The position numbers and the translations under genes are program-made. A stretch of DNA of 64,000 bases from JAHEJA01 sp965657215 (GTDB lineage: Bacteria > Pseudomonadota > Alphaproteobacteria > Rhodobacterales > Rhodobacteraceae), in assembly GCA_965657215.1 (NCBI GenBank), contig CBFHNR010000006.1:70424-134423 (forward strand), read 5' to 3'. This document shows, in pieces, positions 34,453 to 43,212 of this stretch. Position 1 is the stretch's first letter. Every line of letters starts with the position of its first letter. The notes under the pieces were generated by a model that ran no database searches, had not been told where the DNA came from, and saw nothing but the letters and a program-made list of their open reading frames with translations.

Positions 34453-35838
34453 TTATGCCTCCTCTTCTTTCAACATCTGCTCATCTCGCCACCATGTCCC
34501 CAGCAAGATTTCTTTGACTTCACCCCACGTGCGATCAAAAGCTTCTCGTCCCCGAGAATAGGTATCGCGGTTAAATTCACGGTAATCAATTTCGTAAATC
34601 CCACTCACTTGTTCACCCGCTTGACCGACCAAAGCGGTAAAGTCTTGACGATAGGTCGTCATGAAATCGCCGAAATAAGCTTGGATGACATTTGCCAAAT
34701 CCGTTTGTTGACCCGCATCAAACCGAGTGATCAGCGCGCGAACAGCATCCCATTCAAACTTTATTTCAGGCAACCCGTCACGCCGACGTTGCGTATTTTC
34801 GCCATCCTCTATTGAGGCAAATGTCGAATAGAGCATATCGAAAAAGCGACCCGTTGAGTCAAATTCAAGGAAAGATGCTCCGAGCGGGACCAAAAGAATA
34901 TCGGCCGCAGACAGTGCATTGATCGTGAGATATCCAAGGGCAGGGGGTGTATCCAGCAAGATGATATCATATTTATCAAGCAGTTCTTCGTTTTCCAAAA
35001 ACCCTTGCAGCGCATCCCACAGAGGCCAATTGCGCGCCTGCATGCGCCAAACCGGAACCTGAAATTCAGCCCAGTACAAGTTGAGTTGAGCGCCAATGAG
35101 ATCTATATTTGGCCAATGCGTTTTTTGAACAATATCGTCCGCACGTACCGTTAAGGCTTCGGTAAGGGTTTCATCCAATGCTATGGGCGCCAACCCTTCT
35201 GCTTCGCGGACCTTGTTTTCCTCAAGCACATGGGCGGCATAATGTTTGGCCATTAAAGGGAACGCCGTTTGCCATTCGTCTTCGACCTTGCCACCCATGA
35301 TTGACGTCATCGATCCTTGACTATCGAGATCGACGACGAGAACTTTATAGCCATCCAAAGCCGCTGACATAGCGAGATGGGCGGCGGTACTAGTTTTTCC
35401 GACGCCCCCTTTGAAGTTCGCGACTGCGATTGTTTTGGCTTGGACGCCTTCGGGTCGGTAAGAGCGGTAGTTTTTGTTTGCGGCACCTTCTTTTGCGAAA
35501 TGGTTTCGCAGCGAAACTACTTCATCGAGTGTAAACCATTTAGAACCACTTTCACCTTCGCCTTGTGGCAAGTCTGGGTTCGCTTTCAAAACACGGCGAA
35601 AATGAGCTGGAGCGACAGGGATCAAGTATTTGCAAATTTCCCAAGTCGAAAATTTACGAAGCCGTTTCTGTCCATCTGGAGAATACCCGCGTTTAGCGAG
35701 GTCATCGCGACCTCGTGCTACAAATGCGGCTGCTTTCGCAAATCGTGCTGTATCAACAGGGCCCGATAATTTTGCAGCTGCCTCAGCTGGATCAATACTC
35801 AGAAATTTAGGATGGTCATCTGTTGGTTTCGTTGCCAT
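34453..35838 (-). CDS. parA: Plasmid partitioning ATPase ParA (type Ia)
   Basis: A 461-residue ATPase. The N-terminal 130 residues form a DNA-binding extension (FSTWEICKYLIPVAPAHFRRVLKANPDLPQG), which is typical of type Ia plasmid ParA proteins that repress their own operon. The deviant Walker A is KGGVGKTS (residues 143-150), then VLVVDLDSQGSMTS and DIILLDTPPALGYLTINAL. It uses ATP cycling to move ParB-bound replicons. It is divergent from the rep gene with origin-like DNA between. Confidence 0.94.
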   Translation of the reverse strand: MATKPTDDHPKFLSIDPAEAAAKLSGPVDTARFAKAAAFVARGRDDLAKRGYSPDGQKRLRKFSTWEICKYLIPVAPAHFRRVLKANPDLPQGEGESGSKWFTLDEVVSLRNHFAKEGAANKNYRSYRPEGVQAKTIAVANFKGGVGKTSTAAHLAMSAALDGYKVLVVDLDSQGSMTSIMGGKVEDEWQTAFPLMAKHYAAHVLEENKVREAEGLAPIALDETLTEALTVRADDIVQKTHWPNIDLIGAQLNLYWAEFQVPVWRMQARNWPLWDALQGFLENEELLDKYDIILLDTPPALGYLTINALSAADILLVPLGASFLEFDSTGRFFDMLYSTFASIEDGENTQRRRDGLPEIKFEWDAVRALITRFDAGQQTDLANVIQAYFGDFMTTYRQDFTALVGQAGEQVSGIYEIDYREFNRDTYSRGREAFDRTWGEVKEILLGTWWRDEQMLKEEEA

Positions 35839-35845
35839 AATATAC

Positions 35846-35894
35846 CTATGATGTGCTCTGTTTTATTGTATATGCGCATAAACATGGCACATAG
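35846..35894. promoter_or_regulatory. Imperfect palindrome upstream of parA, candidate operator or parS
   Basis: The perfect 10-base palindrome TATGCGCATA (35871-35880) is flanked by GTTT/AAAC arms and by outer arms CTATG-AT-GTGC and GCACATAG. This nested dyad starts eight bases before the parA start codon, a usual place for ParA autoregulation or for ParB binding. Confidence 0.5.
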
Positions 35895-36050
35895 CAAAGT
35901 AAAAATAAAAGGCTGTAATGAAATCGAATTTAAATTCGTTAATATATTCTAATAGCACAGCTCTATAGTTGAATAGTATTTAGTATATTTAATATACTTT
36001 GCTTAGAAAAAATTATTTTTTATCAATAGGTTACATATTTTACAGTCCCC

Positions 36051-36110
36051 AAATACAGGGTTAAGGGGTACTTGTTACAGGATGAAGAGGACCTAAATAC
36101 GGGATTAAGG
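36051..36110 (+). repeat. Two iteron-like direct repeats
   Basis: The repeats match at 14 of 16 positions, in the same orientation. Their start-to-start distance of 44 bases is close to four helical turns, as expected for initiator binding on one face. Additional degenerate copies may lie at 36118-36160. Confidence 0.55.
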
Positions 36111-36158
36111 TAGCCGATTCTCGGGTTTTAGGGCGCTATGATTCGGGAAAGGGCGGGT

Positions 36159-36189
36159 TAGACACTGTTTTTTACCTAATTAGTGTCTA
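36159..36189. repeat. Inverted repeat TAGACACT-N15-AGTGTCTA
   Basis: Perfect 8-base arms around a 15-base AT-rich spacer, just before the DnaA box. The same arms, with a 13-base spacer, recur at 46115-46143 upstream of the MttB-like gene. Confidence 0.6.
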
Positions 36190-36309
36190 GGCGTAAAACT
36201 TATCCACAGAGCGATCCCGTAAGTTGGTACCTGAGGTGAGATCATAAAACAAGAAGGGGACCAATTTACAGGGACCTGAGGCCGACTTGTTCTGAGGTTC
36301 CTTTGTGCT

Positions 36310-37518
36310 ATGCTAAGCAAAAAAGAAAAGAGCAGATATATGAATACGATTCGATCAGAAATGCTTCAAGGCGCATTGCGGCGGGAAACGGTTAAAAAGA
36401 ATGTGGCAGCCATCCACGTCTCAGGCAAGCTCACGCTACTACAACGTAAACTATCTAATGTCCTCTTGTTGAATGCTTATGACACGCTCATGAGCCGTCA
36501 GAGCCATCGGATAGACGCACGTACCCTGTGTACGATGGTGGGATATAATTCTAATGACATGGAAACGCTCAAGGCCTCTTTGAGGGGATTGGCGGAGACC
36601 GTTGCGGAATGGGATATGTTGGATGATCAAGGGCGGCAGGAATGGGGTGTCTCGGCGCTTTTGTCTTTCGCCAAGTTGAAAGAGGGCATATGTGAGTATG
36701 CCTATTCTCCGGCACTGGCGGAAAAGTTGCATGACCCAAAAGTCTTTGCCCTGATCAACCTCAATATTCAGCGGCAATTCACGGGAGGGCATGCGCTCGC
36801 GCTCTATGAGAATTGTTTTCGGTTTGTCAAAACGGGCAGCACCGGTTGGTGGGACATTGATATCTTTCGCCGTCTCATGGGTGTTGAGGAATCTGAGTAT
36901 TATAAATCGTATAAACACCTCAATGCGAAAATCATCAAACCAGCTGTGAGTGAAGTGAACAAAGTAAGCGACATAATTGTTGAGCCTGAAATTCGCAAAC
37001 AAGGGCGGACGGTGTCGCATATTCGGTTCCTCATCCGGCATAATCCTCAGTTGGCGATTATGAATATCGACGATGGGGCAGGGGTGCGGAACACGACGAT
37101 CTACGACAGTCTGCGCAAATTGGGGGTGTCGGATCGCCTCGCGCGGCAATGGATCAGTGAACATGGCGAAGATTACGTGACACAAAAGATGGCCTATGTC
37201 GCCGCACAGGGGAGCGTCAAAAACCCTGCGCGCTATTTAAGCGCGGCAATTAACCAGAATTTCCAAGAGGACACGGACGTTACACCAGCTGCGCCGACCT
37301 CTGAGCGGGCAATTCGGTTAGCGCGGATTCAAAAAGTGGTCGCCGCACGCTCACCGACGCAACGCGATGCGGACAAGCGGTTGTTTGTGTCGCAATTGCA
37401 AAGCAATCAAGAACGCGATGATTTTGAGCGTCACGGATGGATGTCAGCGATTAATCACATGGCGATTGTTGAATTCTGGACCGATCTCATGCCTGATGCG
37501 ATGAGGGCAGGGGACTAG
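36310..37518 (+). CDS. Plasmid replication initiator (RepB/Rep_3 family)
   Basis: A 402-residue protein whose first 250 residues match Rep_3 initiators: KKNVAAIHVSGKLTLLQRKLSNVLLLNAYDTL, ALIDLNIQ-like ALINLNIQRQFTGGHALALYENCFRF, WWDIDIFRRLMGV and SEYYKSYKHLNAKIIKPAVSEVNKVSDI. These proteins carry two winged helices, bind iterons and recruit the helicase. The last 150 residues are less conserved. It is divergent from parAB with iterons and a DnaA box upstream. An ATG ten codons in (36340) is an alternative start. This places the window at the replication module of its replicon. Confidence 0.87.
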   Translation: MLSKKEKSRYMNTIRSEMLQGALRRETVKKNVAAIHVSGKLTLLQRKLSNVLLLNAYDTLMSRQSHRIDARTLCTMVGYNSNDMETLKASLRGLAETVAEWDMLDDQGRQEWGVSALLSFAKLKEGICEYAYSPALAEKLHDPKVFALINLNIQRQFTGGHALALYENCFRFVKTGSTGWWDIDIFRRLMGVEESEYYKSYKHLNAKIIKPAVSEVNKVSDIIVEPEIRKQGRTVSHIRFLIRHNPQLAIMNIDDGAGVRNTTIYDSLRKLGVSDRLARQWISEHGEDYVTQKMAYVAAQGSVKNPARYLSAAINQNFQEDTDVTPAAPTSERAIRLARIQKVVAARSPTQRDADKRLFVSQLQSNQERDDFERHGWMSAINHMAIVEFWTDLMPDAMRAGD

Positions 37519-37544
37519 GACCAAAGGGGATGTTTCCGAAATGA

Positions 37545-37570
37545 AAAAGGCCCGCTGACGCGGGCCTTTT
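37545..37570. terminator. Bidirectional terminator between rep and icd
   Basis: AAAAGGCCCGC and GCGGGCCTTTT form a perfect 11-base-pair stem with loop TGAC, between two convergent genes. The A- and T-runs at the stem base give a terminator in both directions. Confidence 0.9.
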
Positions 37571-37591
37571 GCTGTTTAGTTTGATCGACGC

Positions 37592-39808
37592 TTATGCGTC
37601 GATGATTGCGTTGAAAATCGCGCTTGGGCGCATCACGGATGCAACCTTTGATGGGTCAGCGTGGTAATACCCACCCAGATCCGCAGGCTTGCCTTGGACA
37701 GCGGCGAATTCGGCCGTGATGGCCTCTTCGTTTTCAGCCAATTGCGCGGCGATCGGCGCAAAGTGTGCGGCGATTTCTGCGTTGTCTGTCTGAGCCGCCA
37801 AAGCCTCTGCCCAGTATTTGGCAAAATAGAAGTGGCTATCGCGGTTGTCTGGTTTTCCAACACGGCGTTCTGGGGATTTGTTATTGTCCAAAATGCCTTG
37901 GGTTGCGGCATCGACTGCGGCGCCTAGGATGCCTGCTTTTGGATTGCCTTTTACCTCAGCTAAGAAGCTCAACGATTCTCCAAGCGCACAGAATTCACCA
38001 AGTGAGTCCCAACGGAGGTGGTTTTCGTCAACCAATTGCTCAACGTGCTTTGGAGCAGAGCCGCCAGCGCCCGTTTCAAACAAACCACCGCCATTCATAA
38101 GTTTTACGATAGAGAGCATTTTAGCAGATGTGCCGAGTTCCAAGATAGGGAACAAGTCGGTCAAATAATCGCGCAAGACGTTCCCCGTGATTGCAATGCT
38201 ATCTGCCCCTGTGCGGATGGTTTCCAACGTGAGGCGTGTCGCTTCGCGTGGGGCCATGATTTGGAAGTTATCTGCAACACCTTGCTCGGCCAAAATCGTA
38301 TTTACATAGGTGATGAGCTGCGCATCATGGGCGCGCTCAGCATCAAGCCAGAAAATCGCCTGAGAGCCAGTTGCCTTTTGACGCGCAACAGCCAAGTTGA
38401 TCCAGTCGATGATGGGGGCTTTTTTCGCAGTGGATGAGCGCCAAATATCGCCAGCCTCAACCGCGTGAGAATGCAGCACATCACCGTTTTCAAGCACATA
38501 GCGCACAGTGCCATTTTCTGACATTTCAAAGGTTGTTGGGTGGCTGCCGTATTCTTCGGCTTTTTGCGCCATGAGGCCAACATTGCCAACGGTGCCTGAT
38601 GTGGTTGGGTCAAGGGCGCCTGTTTCTTTGAAGTAAGAGATGGTTTCATCATAGACAGGGGCATAGCAATTATCAGGAATCACACATTTTGTGTCGCCTT
38701 CTTTACCATCTGGTCCCCAGCCTTTGCCACCGGCGCGGATGACTGCAGGCATTGAGGCGTCGATAATGACGTCGGAGGGAACATGAAGGTTGGTGATGCC
38801 CTTGTCAGAGTTCACCATATACATGTCAGGTTGCGCAGCCATCGCCGCATTGAAATCCGCCATGATGTCGGCGTTATCTGCGACACGATCCAACACGTCA
38901 CCTAGGCCAGAATTGGGGTTCACCCCTGCGGCGGCCAGTGCGTCGGCGTGTTTTGTGAATACGTCTTCAAAGAACACGGATACTGCGTGGCCGAAGATGA
39001 TTGGGTCAGAGACCTTCATCATTGTGGCCTTCATATGCAAGGAAAAGAGGATGCCTTGTTCTTTTGCCGCTTGGATTTCGGCGCGGAGGAAATCACGCAG
39101 CGCTTTGGCGGACATGAATGTCGCGTCAACAACGGTGCCTTCGATCAAATCTAGGCCGTCTTTGAGAACAGTTACATCCCCGTTTTCCGCGATAAATTCG
39201 ATTTTCGCCTTGCCCGCTTGGGCCGCAGTGATCGTTGCTGATTTTTCGTTGGAATAGAAATCATTGCCTGACATTGAGGCAACATGCGTTTTTGAAGTGC
39301 TTGACCAAACGCCCATAGAGTGCGGGTTCTTCATCGCGTAGTTTTTGACGGCACGTGCGGCGCGGCGATCTGAGTTGCCTTCGCGCAGGACAGGGTTCAC
39401 AGCGGAGCCTTTGATCGTGTCGTATTTCGCGCGGATGGCTTTTTCTTCGTCTGTGCTTGGGCTTTCTGGGTAATCAGGAAGCGCGTAGCCTTGGGATTGC
39501 AATTCTTTGACGGCTTCGACCAACTGCGGCACGGAAGCCGAAATGTTAGGAAGCTTGATCACATTGGCTTCTGGTGTTTTCACCAAATCGCCAAGTTCGG
39601 CCAAATCGTTGGATTGGCGCTGATCTTCGGTCAAAAATTCTGGAAAGGTCGAAATGATTCGCCCAGCCAATGAAATGTCTTTTGTGCCGACGCTGACACC
39701 AGCGGCTTTGGCGAAGGAGCGAATGATAGGAAGCAAAGACGCGCTGGCCAATTCAGGGGCTTCGTCTACAATTGTATACAATATATCGGCTTTTGATGTA
39801 TCGGCCAT
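37592..39808 (-). CDS. icd: Monomeric NADP-dependent isocitrate dehydrogenase
   Basis: A 738-residue enzyme of the monomeric (type II) IDH family, unrelated in length to the 400-residue dimeric form. Substrate and metal blocks are seen: NPVLREGNSDRRAA, KNPHSMGVWS, LHMKATMMKVSDPIIFGHAV, RAGGKGWGPDGK and FWLDAERAHDAQ. It converts isocitrate to 2-oxoglutarate in the citric acid cycle. The ATG at 39808 (MADTSKADILYT) is chosen over longer readings because it matches the family start and has GGTAAG upstream. A perfect GntR-type palindrome lies within codons 9-13. Confidence 0.95.
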   Translation of the reverse strand: MADTSKADILYTIVDEAPELASASLLPIIRSFAKAAGVSVGTKDISLAGRIISTFPEFLTEDQRQSNDLAELGDLVKTPEANVIKLPNISASVPQLVEAVKELQSQGYALPDYPESPSTDEEKAIRAKYDTIKGSAVNPVLREGNSDRRAARAVKNYAMKNPHSMGVWSSTSKTHVASMSGNDFYSNEKSATITAAQAGKAKIEFIAENGDVTVLKDGLDLIEGTVVDATFMSAKALRDFLRAEIQAAKEQGILFSLHMKATMMKVSDPIIFGHAVSVFFEDVFTKHADALAAAGVNPNSGLGDVLDRVADNADIMADFNAAMAAQPDMYMVNSDKGITNLHVPSDVIIDASMPAVIRAGGKGWGPDGKEGDTKCVIPDNCYAPVYDETISYFKETGALDPTTSGTVGNVGLMAQKAEEYGSHPTTFEMSENGTVRYVLENGDVLHSHAVEAGDIWRSSTAKKAPIIDWINLAVARQKATGSQAIFWLDAERAHDAQLITYVNTILAEQGVADNFQIMAPREATRLTLETIRTGADSIAITGNVLRDYLTDLFPILELGTSAKMLSIVKLMNGGGLFETGAGGSAPKHVEQLVDENHLRWDSLGEFCALGESLSFLAEVKGNPKAGILGAAVDAATQGILDNNKSPERRVGKPDNRDSHFYFAKYWAEALAAQTDNAEIAAHFAPIAAQLAENEEAITAEFAAVQGKPADLGGYYHADPSKVASVMRPSAIFNAIIDA
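39771..39782. promoter_or_regulatory. Perfect palindrome ATTGTATACAAT in the 5' coding part of icd
   Basis: A 12-base perfect palindrome of the kind bound by GntR/FadR-FCD regulators. It lies 27-38 bases inside icd. A one-base-different copy lies beside the gntR gene at 40025-40036. Confidence 0.5.
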
Positions 39809-40024
39809 GTTTTTCTTACCTTTCCAGAGTAATTGGAAGCTATATTTGGTGAGGAGACTATCGTGAGCAGACATAAAATATTTGCGTCAAAACGATACCC
39901 ATCCTGCGGGAGCGAACACCGTCCTCTTAGAACATTCAGCGCCGTATATCAATTCGTCAATTCGGCACAGCCTCTTGTTTGAGGGCGAAGGGGGAGACGA
40001 CATTTATAATTCCACACCACATTA

Positions 40025-40036
40025 ATTGTAGACAAT
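40025..40036. promoter_or_regulatory. GntR-type operator ATTGT-AG-ACAAT
   Basis: It lies 48-59 bases upstream of the gntR start codon. The arms match those of the perfect palindrome at 39771-39782. It probably serves autoregulation and control of the downstream operon. Confidence 0.6.
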
Positions 40037-40083
40037 ATGTATTATAGTTGGTTAGGCTTTGCATGACGTAAGGAACCCGCCAC

Positions 40084-40791
40084 GTGCCACAAACACCAAA
40101 AAGCAAAAAACTGATATGTCTTGAGGATCTGCGCCGACGCATTTTGACCCAAGACTTGGAACCCGCCTCCTATTTGGATGAGGTTCAGTTGGCCGTGGAA
40201 TACGACATTTCCCGTCCGCCTCTACGGGAGGTTCTCAATCAGCTGGCGGGCGAAGAATACGTCGTGCTTCACAAAAACCGTGGCGCGCAAGTGATGCCTA
40301 TGTCGCACAAGACCTTGCGCAATTTCTTTGTGGCGGCGCCGATGCTCTATGCTGCCGTGGCGCGATTGGCGGCGGAGCACGCGACCTCGGATCAAGTGGA
40401 CCAATTGCGCGCTGTTCAAGCGGACTTTCGCGCGGCCATTGATCAATCAGACGGGGCTGAGCGCAGCTTGTTAAATCTGGAATTCCACCGCGTCATCGGC
40501 GACATGGCCGATAACGAATACCTCGCCCCAAGCTATCGTCGCTTGTTGATTGACCATACCCGCATCGGAATGACCTTTTATAATCCACGCAATGCCGCCC
40601 TCAGCAAACAGCGCAGCCTTGCCGCAGATCACCACGATGATTTCATCACGTTGATCCAAGAGGGGGACGCCGATGGTGCCGCTGCCCTTGCGATTGCACA
40701 TTGGGATTTGTCTCGCTCTGAAATCGAAAATTTTGCAACGCCTGTTGGGTTGCACATTCCCCTTGGCTCTGCGCCAAGCGGACCACTTTGA
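40084..40791 (+). CDS. GntR family regulator, FCD subfamily
   Basis: A 235-residue regulator: winged helix LEDLRRRILTQDLEPASYLDEVQLAVEYDISRPPLREVLNQLAGEEYVVLHKNRGAQV, then an all-helical FCD domain with metal-ligand-like FHRVIGDMADNEYL and HHDDFITLIQEGDADGAAALAIAHWDLSR. The start is GTG with AAGGA nine bases upstream. It precedes the dapA-like gene by eleven bases and is probably its regulator. The effector is unknown; acids and amino-acid breakdown products are usual for this subfamily. Confidence 0.9.
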   Translation: MPQTPKSKKLICLEDLRRRILTQDLEPASYLDEVQLAVEYDISRPPLREVLNQLAGEEYVVLHKNRGAQVMPMSHKTLRNFFVAAPMLYAAVARLAAEHATSDQVDQLRAVQADFRAAIDQSDGAERSLLNLEFHRVIGDMADNEYLAPSYRRLLIDHTRIGMTFYNPRNAALSKQRSLAADHHDDFITLIQEGDADGAAALAIAHWDLSRSEIENFATPVGLHIPLGSAPSGPL

Positions 40792-40802
40792 AAGGATCCT
40801 AA

Positions 40803-41708
40803 ATGAAATTTGATGGCATTTATACGCCCTTGATCACACCCTACACCCAAGAGGGTCAGATAGATCGCGCGGCGTTTGCAGCGCAGATTGAACACCTGAT
40901 CGCGTCGGGCATTCACGGATTGATCAACGGTGGATCGACAGGCGAATATTACGCGCAATCCATGCAAGAGCGCCAAGAGATGGCCGCCTTTGCCAAAGAA
41001 GTCATCGGGGATCGGGTTCCATTGATTATTGGGACCGTTGCCATTCGCCAAGAGGATTCTATCGAGATGGCGGAAACGGCGGCCAAGATTGGGGCGGATG
41101 CGCTCTTGATCGGGACGCCGCCTTATGCGGTGCCAACAGAACGGGAAAACGCATTGAATGCCCTCGCGATTGATCGCGCGGCTGATTTGCCCATCATGCT
41201 CTATAACTATCCCGGACGTATGGGTGTTGAGATGGGCGAAGAATTCTTGGACCGTGTTGGACGGAGCCGAAATTTCTGTGCCATCAAAGAAAGCTCAGGC
41301 GATATCAACCGTGTGCATCTCTTGGCGCGCGATTACCCCCATATTCAAATGTCCTGCGGAATGGATGATCAAGCCTTGGAATTCTTTGCATGGGGTGCTC
41401 AAAGCTGGGTCTGTGCAGGGTCCAATTTCTTGCCCAAGGAACATATCGCCCTTTGGAAGGCCTGCCGCGTTGAGGGCAACTTTGACAAGGGGCGGCGGAT
41501 CATGTCGGCGATGATGCCGTTGATGCGTGTGCTAGAGCAGGGGGGCAAATTCATTCAATGCGTGAAATATGGCTGTGAAATCACTGGCCAATACGCAGGC
41601 CCGCCGCGTCCACCCCTGAAGGGATTGAACAAAGACGACAAACGGCAATTAGAACAAGTGGTGCGCGTGTTAAAGCGTACGATTTCAGATATCGAAGCGG
41701 AGGCGTGA
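40803..41708 (+). CDS. DapA/NanA-family lyase or deaminase
   Basis: A 301-residue class I aldolase-fold enzyme: GLINGGSTGEYYAQSMQER, LIIGTVAIRQEDSIEMAETAAKIGADALLIGTPPYAVP, the Tyr in IMLYNYPGRMG and the Schiff-base Lys in FCAIKESSGD. The family includes dihydrodipicolinate synthase, sialic acid lyase and pyrroline-4-hydroxy-2-carboxylate deaminase. With an aldehyde dehydrogenase and FAD oxidase directly downstream, a catabolic role, for example hydroxyproline-type deamination, is more likely than lysine biosynthesis. The exact reaction is not determined. Confidence 0.85.
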   Translation: MKFDGIYTPLITPYTQEGQIDRAAFAAQIEHLIASGIHGLINGGSTGEYYAQSMQERQEMAAFAKEVIGDRVPLIIGTVAIRQEDSIEMAETAAKIGADALLIGTPPYAVPTERENALNALAIDRAADLPIMLYNYPGRMGVEMGEEFLDRVGRSRNFCAIKESSGDINRVHLLARDYPHIQMSCGMDDQALEFFAWGAQSWVCAGSNFLPKEHIALWKACRVEGNFDKGRRIMSAMMPLMRVLEQGGKFIQCVKYGCEITGQYAGPPRPPLKGLNKDDKRQLEQVVRVLKRTISDIEAEA

Positions 41709-41710
41709 TT

Positions 41711-43210
41711 ATGAGCGATCTATTAACAACCCAAGAATACCAAGCCATCGCAAAAGACCTATCTTTGCCAACTCAAGCCTTTATCGACGGCAGCTTTCGT
41801 GCCGCGCAATCGGGTGCCACGTTCGATACGGTAAACCCTGCAACAGGCGATGTTCTGGCAAAAATCGCATCTTGTGATGGTGCGGATGTGGATCTTGCAG
41901 TGGAAAAAGCACGCGATGCCTTTGAAGACGGGCGTTGGTCGCGCCTGCATCCAAGTGAGCGCAAAGAGGTTCTGATCAAGCTTGCGAAATTGATCAAACG
42001 CAATGCGCGGGAATTGGCGGTCATTGAAAGCCTCGATAGCGGCAAAACCATTTTTGATTGTGAAACGGTCGATGTGCCTGAGACAATCAATTGCCTCATC
42101 TGGCATGCGGAATTGATCGACAAAATCTATGATCAAACGGCCCCGATGTCGGATGATCATATGGCGATGATTGTGCGTGAACCTGTCGGAGTTGTTGGGC
42201 TCGTCTTGCCCTGGAATTTCCCATTATTGATGTTGGCATGGAAAATCGGGCCTGCCTTGGCGGCAGGATGTTCGGTGGTGGTAAAACCTGCTGAGGAAAC
42301 GACATTATCCACCTTGCGCATCGCTGAATTGGCAATGGAGGCAGGCATTCCTGCGGGAGTGTTCAATGTTGTGACGGGCGACGGTCCAAACGTTGGTGAA
42401 CCTTTGGGGCGGCATATGGATGTGGATATGGTGTCCTTCACGGGATCCACGCAGACGGGCCGTCGGTTCTTGGGCTATTCCTCTGAGAGCAACCTCAAGG
42501 AAGTCACGTTGGAAATGGGGGGAAAGAACCCAGCTGTTGTGATGGAGGACGCTGAAAATCTAGATCGGGTTGCGGCCCATTTGGTAAATGGCGCTTTCTG
42601 GAATATGGGGGAAAATTGCTCTGCCTCGTCACGATTGATTGTGCATCGTGATGTCAAAGACGCGTTGTTGAAACGTATTGTTGCCCATGCACGGGAATGG
42701 CCCATGGGAGATCCGCTTGATCCAACCAATCGCGTTGGTGCCTTGGTGTCCCAAGCGCATTTCGACAAAGTTGCGGCCTATCTGAAAACTGATGCCACTG
42801 TGATCATGGGTGGATCCGCGCAGGACGGATTTGTGGAACCCACGATTTTGGACATCACCGATAATGATGCGCCCCAAGTGCGCGAAGAAATCTTTGGCCC
42901 TGTGTTGGTTGTGCAAACAATTGACAGCTTTGATCAAGCGATTGCCTTGGCAAATGAAACGGAATACGGCCTTGCCGCCTCTCTGTTCACGAGCAACGTA
43001 AAACGCGCCTTGCGTGGGGCGCGGATGATCAAAGCGGGGACAGTCACGGTTAATAGCTTTGGCGAGGGGGATATCTCCACACCCTTTGGTGGGTTCAAAC
43101 AATCGGGCTTTGGCGGGCGCGACAATGGCATCCACGCCCATGAGCAATATACCCAGACCAAAACCATTTGGCTGGACCTCAGCGATGATCAGGATGAGGC
43201 GGTCGATTAA
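41711..43210 (+). CDS. NAD(P)-dependent aldehyde dehydrogenase
   Basis: A 499-residue ALDH: VLPWNFPLLMLAWKIGPALAAGCSVVVKPAEETTLS, FTGSTQTGRRF, catalytic Glu in LKEVTLEMGGKNPAVV, catalytic Cys in GENCSASSRL, and EIFGPVL near the end. The ATG at 41711 is preferred because GGAGG is seven bases upstream; a GTG at 41705 would overlap the dapA stop. By context it may oxidise a semialdehyde made by the preceding lyase, or an aldehyde from the following amine oxidase. Confidence 0.92.
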   Translation: MSDLLTTQEYQAIAKDLSLPTQAFIDGSFRAAQSGATFDTVNPATGDVLAKIASCDGADVDLAVEKARDAFEDGRWSRLHPSERKEVLIKLAKLIKRNARELAVIESLDSGKTIFDCETVDVPETINCLIWHAELIDKIYDQTAPMSDDHMAMIVREPVGVVGLVLPWNFPLLMLAWKIGPALAAGCSVVVKPAEETTLSTLRIAELAMEAGIPAGVFNVVTGDGPNVGEPLGRHMDVDMVSFTGSTQTGRRFLGYSSESNLKEVTLEMGGKNPAVVMEDAENLDRVAAHLVNGAFWNMGENCSASSRLIVHRDVKDALLKRIVAHAREWPMGDPLDPTNRVGALVSQAHFDKVAAYLKTDATVIMGGSAQDGFVEPTILDITDNDAPQVREEIFGPVLVVQTIDSFDQAIALANETEYGLAASLFTSNVKRALRGARMIKAGTVTVNSFGEGDISTPFGGFKQSGFGGRDNGIHAHEQYTQTKTIWLDLSDDQDEAVD

Positions 43211-43212
43211 CT

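Larger units (their letters stand above)
35839..36309. other. Putative replication origin region
   Basis: A 471-base gene-free stretch between divergent parA and rep. 35900-36050 is very AT-rich, suitable for strand opening. A consensus DnaA box TTATCCACA is at 36200-36208. Two iteron-like copies AAATAC(A/G)GG(G/A)TTAAGG are at 36051-36066 and 36095-36110, 44 bases apart, and an inverted repeat is at 36159-36189. These are the usual parts of an iteron-type plasmid origin. Confidence 0.72.

Noticed and set aside
40803..41708. dapA of lysine biosynthesis
   Set aside because: It is in a GntR-controlled operon with ALDH and an amine oxidase, so a catabolic paralogue is more likely.
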